Shown in pieces: positions 58,479 to 64,000 of a stretch of DNA of 64,000 nucleotides. Position numbers and translations under genes: made by a program. The stretch lies in NCBI RefSeq assembly GCF_964340395.1, contig NC_135554.1:21599592-21663591 (forward strand). Reading direction: 5' to 3'. Positions within the stretch are counted from its first letter, which is position 1; each line of letters opens with the position of its first letter. Source of the stretch: Glandiceps talaboti (lineage: Eukaryota; Hemichordata; Enteropneusta; Spengelidae). A model generated the notes under the pieces. The model saw only the letters and a program-made list of their open reading frames with translations. It did no database searches and was not told the origin of the DNA.

Positions 58479-58900
58479 TATTGTTATGATAATATGAAAG
58501 AAATCTATTATTTGACTAAAAAAGTCAGGTTCAATATATATTCTGATCTTGAAAAACAACCCTCTTACAAAAGCTTTTATGGCGTCCTCTCATTCCGTTG
58601 GTGGCGCTGTGTAACCCCTTTTCAATTGTGGTGTTGGTCGTTGGTGGCGTTGTTCTACTTCCACAGTCCTAGTCTACACAGTTGCAACCACAAATTTAAA
58701 TGTATAGATTCTAACCATTGTATCTTTGAAGAGATGAAGATATATCGTAGTAGAAATAACTAGATTACTCAAGATGCAACAAATTATGCACTATACCATT
58801 TATTTACCGACAACAATGCTACATGTATTTTGTTATTCCTGATTAAATGCATATACTGTGGTTTTATTCCTTGAAACAAAATGATGCGAAGAAGTGAAGA

Positions 58901-58906
58901 AATAAA
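58901..58906 (+). terminator. Poly(A) signal AATAAA, candidate for the sulfotransferase
   Basis: Canonical hexamer about 850 bases after the stop, followed by a GT-rich stretch (GTGTTATTTGTTT). Confidence 0.5.
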
Positions 58907-59752
58907 GTGAACACGAGAGTGTTATTTGTTTAAAACACTTTTCAAACTTTATTGATTTTATGGTTTAATATACCAGCAAAAATGTTCGTATATGAGTCGA
59001 GAACGGCGATGAGGCATTTGAAAAAAACAACGTTCTTTATCAAACAGTGGACTCTATAAATTCGTGTGAAATACTTTATCCCAGCATGATTAAAAGAAGA
59101 AAGAAATACGAAAATAATTATATTGAAAATATCCTTTACATGTCCTTTTACGTAAACCTATGGAGGCTTATATATAGGATTTGATTGACATTTGATAGCT
59201 ACCTGCGGCCCCCCCCCCTCCCCACCGCTAGTATACTTTACTAGTGTTACACAGGGTATACCCAGTTGCACATAATGAATGCTGATACATCACCGATAAA
59301 TTAATCTTTACTTTAGGGACTATGTTTACACAACATCACATGCAACACCGACATAGCCTACATCAATGTGCATGTATAACTATAACATTAAATTTTGTGA
59401 ATTTTTTATATTTAGAAATGTTCGGGTTTTCACCTGGCATTTCTCTGTCTCGCCATTTTTTCCTTTGAAAAAGAATATTTAACAGCTATATATACGGACT
59501 GGTTTATTAGTTCATGCATTTCATTAAATTTTGTGTTCGGATAGCGTCGAAGACATGAACGCATCCATGCGCGTTGTTGCTCTTGACAACACTTTGGAAC
59601 ACTCGGCATCATATGCGCACGCATTTGTTGTAGCAACATACACGGCAAACACATTCCCTGAGAAATTTCGCTAGAGGAAACTTCGCATGCTCTTTCATTA
59701 TCGTTTTAAATACGTGTAATAACTACAGATTCGGAATATTGTGATTAACAGA

Positions 59753-60120
59753 ATGGCTAGTCAGAGTTGTAATCTACATTGGGGTAAGTGGAAAAAACAA
59801 TTGTTGTGTAAAAAAAATTATTTTCTTCGTGCAAAAATATAAAACACGAATTTGTATGTATAACATACTTGGTTTAGAACAAGAATCGCAAATTAAAAGG
59901 AACGGTGACAAGGTGTTACGTTTGGCGTTTGTGTTTGATGAATGACCCGACGTCACGACAAATAACAAACCCTCATTAAGTTGAACTTGTTCATTTACAG
60001 ATCAAAAAGTCGCACAGTGTGCGATGGAAAAATCAAAATTTTACAAAAGATTCAGAAGAAAGTTTACAAATCCAAGTATCAACACCAGACATACACACAC
60101 TGAGATTCATACTCATACTA

Positions 60121-60183
<63 letters not shown>

Positions 60184-60191
60184 GACACACA

Positions 60192-60234
<43 letters not shown>

Positions 60235-60926
60235 AGATTCACACATCTCAGAACCAAGTTTTTCGTTTTCTCCTACTCTACAATATAATGTTTATTGTAA
60301 ACTACTTTTACTGCAACTTTTTTCAAGTCCAAAGTACACCAAGACAAAACGAGTAAGGACAAGTTGTGACACTGTCGTTGTATTGATTTCCAGTTCCGGA
60401 AATCAAACTCACAGAGTCAATCGTTTGCCGCTGCAGCTGAGAAATAACATGACTGTACACGAGACATCACATAAAACTAATACCAATAAATTTCAGCCTA
60501 AGGCAGTGATGAAATCATTGAAAATAAAACTTAACAGCGGGTGAGTAAATGAATTAAAAATGTCGAATATATCACAATATTATAATATCATAAGATATCG
60601 TTATAATTTTGCATATTTCGCAAGAATTTCCTTTTATCAGTTGCTGGAAAATTTTCAGTTCTATTCCGACATAATAGATTGAAATAGACGTGATATGTAT
60701 CAAACACAAAGCAAATAAAATCTACTACACTGGATACATCGCTTGTACAATAGTCCGACAACTCGTAGAGTACCACTAATCCACACTCACTCTCCTCTTG
60801 ATTTCCAGTGTTCTTCCTCCTACTAAGAAATTTGCACATGACAATGACGTCAAAGAAAACTATGATGACGTCACCAGTAGTTTGGAAGAATCTATGATAA
60901 CGAGTTCATCTTGTAACATCTTGTAA
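59753..60926 (+). CDS. Small unrecognised gene, five exons, 131 aa
   Basis: Exons 59753-59783, 60001-60075, 60328-60352, 60394-60540 and 60809-60926 join in one frame (phases 1, 1, 2, 2; total 396 bases including stop). Donors are GTAAGT, GTATCA, GTAAGG and GTGAGT; acceptors TTTACAG, TTCAAG, TTTCCAG and TTTCCAG. The protein starts MASQSCNLHWDQKVAQCA, then a basic KFYKRFRRKF patch, a polar middle, KAVMKSLKIKLNSGVLPP, and an acidic tail KENYDDVTSSLEESM ending CNIL. There is no signal peptide or membrane segment; a small nuclear or cytosolic protein is a guess. Weak points are intron 3 (only 41 bases) and the GTATCA donor. Skipping exon 3 would give an early stop. A poly(A) signal lies at 61452-61457. 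I know no homologue. Confidence 0.55.
60121..60232. repeat. (CA)n microsatellites in intron 2 of the small gene
   Basis: Two CA runs (about 60121-60179 and 60186-60232) split by ACAGACAG. They make long TH-repeat open frames that are not protein. Confidence 0.97.
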
Positions 60927-62278
60927 CGCCTTAACATTAGCCCATTAACCCATAATCCAGGCAGTGGTGATCGTTTGAAGGGAAGCTCTGCACATACTTC
61001 AAAACCAAAGGAATGTCATACCACATTTTATGAAAAAATACGAGAGGACTTTGGACCCTTTCTTATAACAAAGCATAAACGTCTGATACATTCTGACAAT
61101 GTGACATAGTCAAGATTTTTTTTGTTACATTGGTTTCTTGCGCATGTGCCACTGTTTTGGAATCTTGCCTAAACATCCTGAAAGGCAAATATTGTTACAA
61201 TTGCACCATAATAGTGGAGGAGAACTTGGATTTTATCTTTTTGTCATCGTTAACCACATATAAACGTAAAGTTCTAGAATTAAACATGAAAAAGTATACC
61301 CTTTTCAAAACGGAGGGTGGTAAACATAGCACCCCTATGATTGGACCCTGCCCTATTGCCGCCTAAAGCAATTGCTGCCCTTACACCACGGATAGTGGCT
61401 TTCAATGATTACTCGTTGGTTTCGCCTGCATACGTGATTTTGTTGTTGACAAATAAAACGTAATATAATATAACATGTGATTAAAGTCACGGGTTTTTTC
61501 CGGTTTAAAACCAACTATTTCTTATCACCACACCTCAGCAGCGGTAATGTCATCCGAGTGCATTTCCGAACTCATTGCGGGTAATTGTAGGAGGTGTAGG
61601 TGGTGATTGCACACGTATGTGCGCACTGAGTGAGTTGGGTAGGGTTACCTATATTCAATACATGTACTGCGATGGTACAAGTACGCGACCTTTTACCCAG
61701 AGAGATGAAAAAACGGAATACTCCTTCCTTGACAATTTACATCTCCCGACAAAAAATAAAAAATATACAGAACGGTTGTAACGACGATAAAAATAAGAAT
61801 AATTGCCACAGGTACGGTGTAGTTATTACATTCAATTAATGATGAGGATATATCTTAAAATGTCATTTAAGTGTCTCTGGGTTATGTCATTTTTTTGACG
61901 AAAACGACTATGTCAAATTACTATTCTAGTCTATAGTCTGATTTACCACTCCTGTCAGATGTTGACTACACGTTATGTTTGATGACAACACATGTAGTAT
62001 GTACAGCGCTGTATTTGATTTTTTTTTCCAGCAACGCGGCAATCAATCTTCGTCAATGAGTAACACGCGTACGGTACGTACTAGTCACCTAGTCCTAGCA
62101 ATTTTAGTTCTCATCGTATAAAATCGATTTTACTTTTAATGGATGTTTTGTACCCCTAAATACAAATATTTCTTTACAAAATGTCAAATTCAGAAATGGA
62201 AGAATTTTTGCTATATTAAAATGTATGGCATTAAAATAAAGTAAAGTGTCAGCAAAAGAACCATTTTTTTCTCTCAGT

Positions 62279-62389
62279 ACATACTGGCTTTATATTCATA
62301 GCACTACAAACTACTACATACTGGCTTTATATTGATAGCACTACACACTACTACATACTGGCTTTGTATTGATAGCACTACATACTGAT
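62279..62389. repeat. 37-bp tandem repeat, 3 copies
   Basis: The unit TACTGGCTTTATATTGATAG followed by CACTACACACTACTACA, with one or two substitutions per copy. Confidence 0.93.
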
Positions 62390-63424
62390 TTGAAATCGAC
62401 TGTGTGGTTTGAAACAACCTTCAATTTTCGCTTTTTATCCTACATTGAACTATTGATCTCACCTTTAGTGTACCATTATATTGCGACATTCGAATTCACG
62501 AAGGCGTGTATCGTAGTATTGGTAATGTTTAATGATAAAATAGGGCAGAAAAGACACGTAATAAAGCGTAAAATACACGTCGTGGCCGCGCCTCGATGTC
62601 ATCAGTATTATGATCGTTGTCAAGGTCTCTAGTGAGTGAACACACGCTGCGCAAGATTCACTAGCCAGTGTCTGCCTCATACGCACGTCGTGTAAACAGT
62701 CATGTGATACGGGTTCATTTACGGTCATATATTGTAAAAAACAGGCCACATGCGGTTCAAACTGGAAGCCCTCCCACTTTTCTGAGTAATAGAACATAAA
62801 AAGGTGTCTGAATCATGTTATTTAATAATTAAAGATAAACGTTGAACCACAGTTAGACCATCATTTACTGAGAAAAGAAGAGTTATACAGACTGATAGTT
62901 TGCCACGATCCGATAAGTAAGTAATATGAACGCCACAATATATTTTTTTTTAAAATTTTATAAATTGAGTGTGATCGTGAATTATAACAAAATAGCATTT
63001 ATTTGATTTCATTTTTTTTTTCCATTATACATGTGTATATATTCAGGTATTTTTTTACATTTAGATATTTTGTTGACAAATTGTTACCATCACACTCGGT
63101 CAAGTTCCTGTAACTGTGTTTCTTTCGTGAATATTGATTTTAGCTGTCTTAAATTTGTGCTATTCATTTCTTTCACCTCACGTTTTTGGGCTCTGATTAG
63201 TGATTTTTTAACTATGCTCTTGGTGTTTTTACTTATGTTTTATGACTGTGTTGTTGTACAGCGCCTTGAGGTGTATTTTTACGTGTTCATTATTTCGCAG
63301 CTCACTTGCTATATAGCCTATAGTATCCGTATAGGCTACTCGAACAAACACATATATACAGGGTTGCTTTATTTGGATGTTGCATTCAGTGATTTGAATG
63401 CATACAAGTACTAAATTAATGTAA

Positions 63425-63495
63425 AGACTGACCACAAACCACGATCAAAGGTGTGGTACACCACGGTGGTACGACTGGGTTACGAGACAGCTACC

Positions 63496-63532
<37 letters not shown>
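63425..63532 (+). mobile_element. Possible poly(A)-tailed retroposon
   Basis: A compact GC-richer segment (GTGGTACACCACGGTGG, GGGTTACGAGAC) ends in 31 As at 63502-63532. GGTTACGAGAC is only a weak match to a pol III B box. No second copy and no target duplication were identified. Confidence 0.35.
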
Positions 63533-63535
<3 letters not shown>

Positions 63536-63759
63536 GGTTATGTGTCACGAATGACCCCGAGGTGTCACCCTCTAAGTCGTTCAGACCGGAACGGAAGCTG
63601 AGCTGACTACAGTACGGAAGCTTACTACTTTTATGATATATTATATGTAATATGTATTCTCCTTCCTGCGATGATGATGATGGTGATGATCAATTAATTA
63701 GTCATATACGTTCGCTGACATGCATTTGCATTTGTTTTGTTTTTGTTCTCTATCGTACA

Positions 63760-64000
63760 GGTTATTCGATATACGATATACCCACATACCGTGCAGCTCC
63801 TTGGTGGAATACCACAGAGGTGACGTCATCGCCGAAGAGGGCGTCGCACACAAAAACAAAGTCACGCGATCAAAACAGAGCGAAAGCTGCAGTACACAAA
63901 CAACGTCGAGCGGTTGTGAAATAATATTGCATTGTCAGTTCGCGCGCAAACCACAAATGCTGTGTGAAGACGTTCCGCATTCGGCAGCTGCTCCGTTGTC
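63760..64000. promoter_or_regulatory. CpG-rich segment with perfect CRE, candidate 5' end of a gene beyond the window
   Basis: CpG density rises sharply relative to the rest of the window (TCACGCGATC, AACGTCGAGCGG, GTTCGCGCGC). TGACGTCA, a perfect CREB/ATF site, lies at 63821-63828. After a CAG acceptor-like site at 63761 an open stretch reads YSIYDIPTYRAAPWWN and on to 63924, which could be coding but matches nothing I know. Confidence 0.4.

Larger units (their letters stand above)
60927..63750. other. Intergenic region without convincing genes
   Basis: It contains AATAAA at 61452-61457 (for the small gene), a short tandem repeat (62279-62389), a LINE-like 3' end motif near 63255 (TTGTACAGCGCCTTGAGG) and a poly(A) run. 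The open frames of 80-127 codons here have no flanking splice logic or recognisable motif. Confidence 0.5.

Noticed and set aside
62465-62797. 110-codon minus-strand frame
   Set aside because: No recognisable motif, no supporting splice sites and it overlaps an equally open plus-strand frame.
63031-63414. 127-codon plus-strand frame near the right end
   Set aside because: Hydrophobic, low-complexity AT-rich translation with no motif, no splice signals that extend it and a LINE-like tail motif inside it.

Overview
The window is animal nuclear DNA: AT-rich, with GT-AG spliced genes, introns from about 40 bases to several kilobases, many microsatellites and many short transposon relics. Gene content and repeat style suggest an invertebrate, plausibly a deuterostome such as a hemichordate or lancelet; that placement is inference and weak. 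No prokaryotic or viral gene was recognised.

Layout. (1) 1-1640, plus strand: the last four coding exons of a gene I do not recognise. (2) 3965-40890, minus strand: a complete SPEF2 gene (sperm flagellar protein 2, central-pair apparatus of motile cilia). I assembled 43 coding exons with phase agreement at every junction, giving 2093 codons plus stop. (3) 41366-54443, plus strand: a complete EIF2D gene (ligatin), 13 exons and 609 codons, head to head with SPEF2 and only 475 bases from its ATG. (4) 56889-58049, plus strand: an intronless Golgi carbohydrate 6-O-sulfotransferase, 386 codons. (5) 59753-60926, plus strand: a small five-exon gene of 131 codons with no family I recognise. (6) 60927-64000: no convincing gene; the last 250 bases are CpG-rich with a perfect CRE and may be the 5' end of a gene lying outside the window.

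Introns and intergenic DNA hold at least six families of short transposable elements, most seen as two or more copies: a tRNA-derived SINE, a hAT-like MITE with a perfect 8-base target duplication, a TTAA-flanked foldback MITE, a palindromic element with TAGACTGTAAG ends, an element with GGTTCCAAGATGC ends, and further foldback elements. A 1.46-kb element with about 85-base terminal inverted repeats sits inside a 62-bp minisatellite in EIF2D intron 6. Several minisatellites lie in SPEF2 introns, some directly at splice sites.

Functionally the window is a mosaic: a cilium and sperm structural gene, a translation factor, a glycan-modifying enzyme and unknowns. The only strong sign of shared control is the compact divergent SPEF2/EIF2D promoter. 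Splice boundaries were read by eye from frame, consensus and family resemblance; comparisons with human proteins are from memory.
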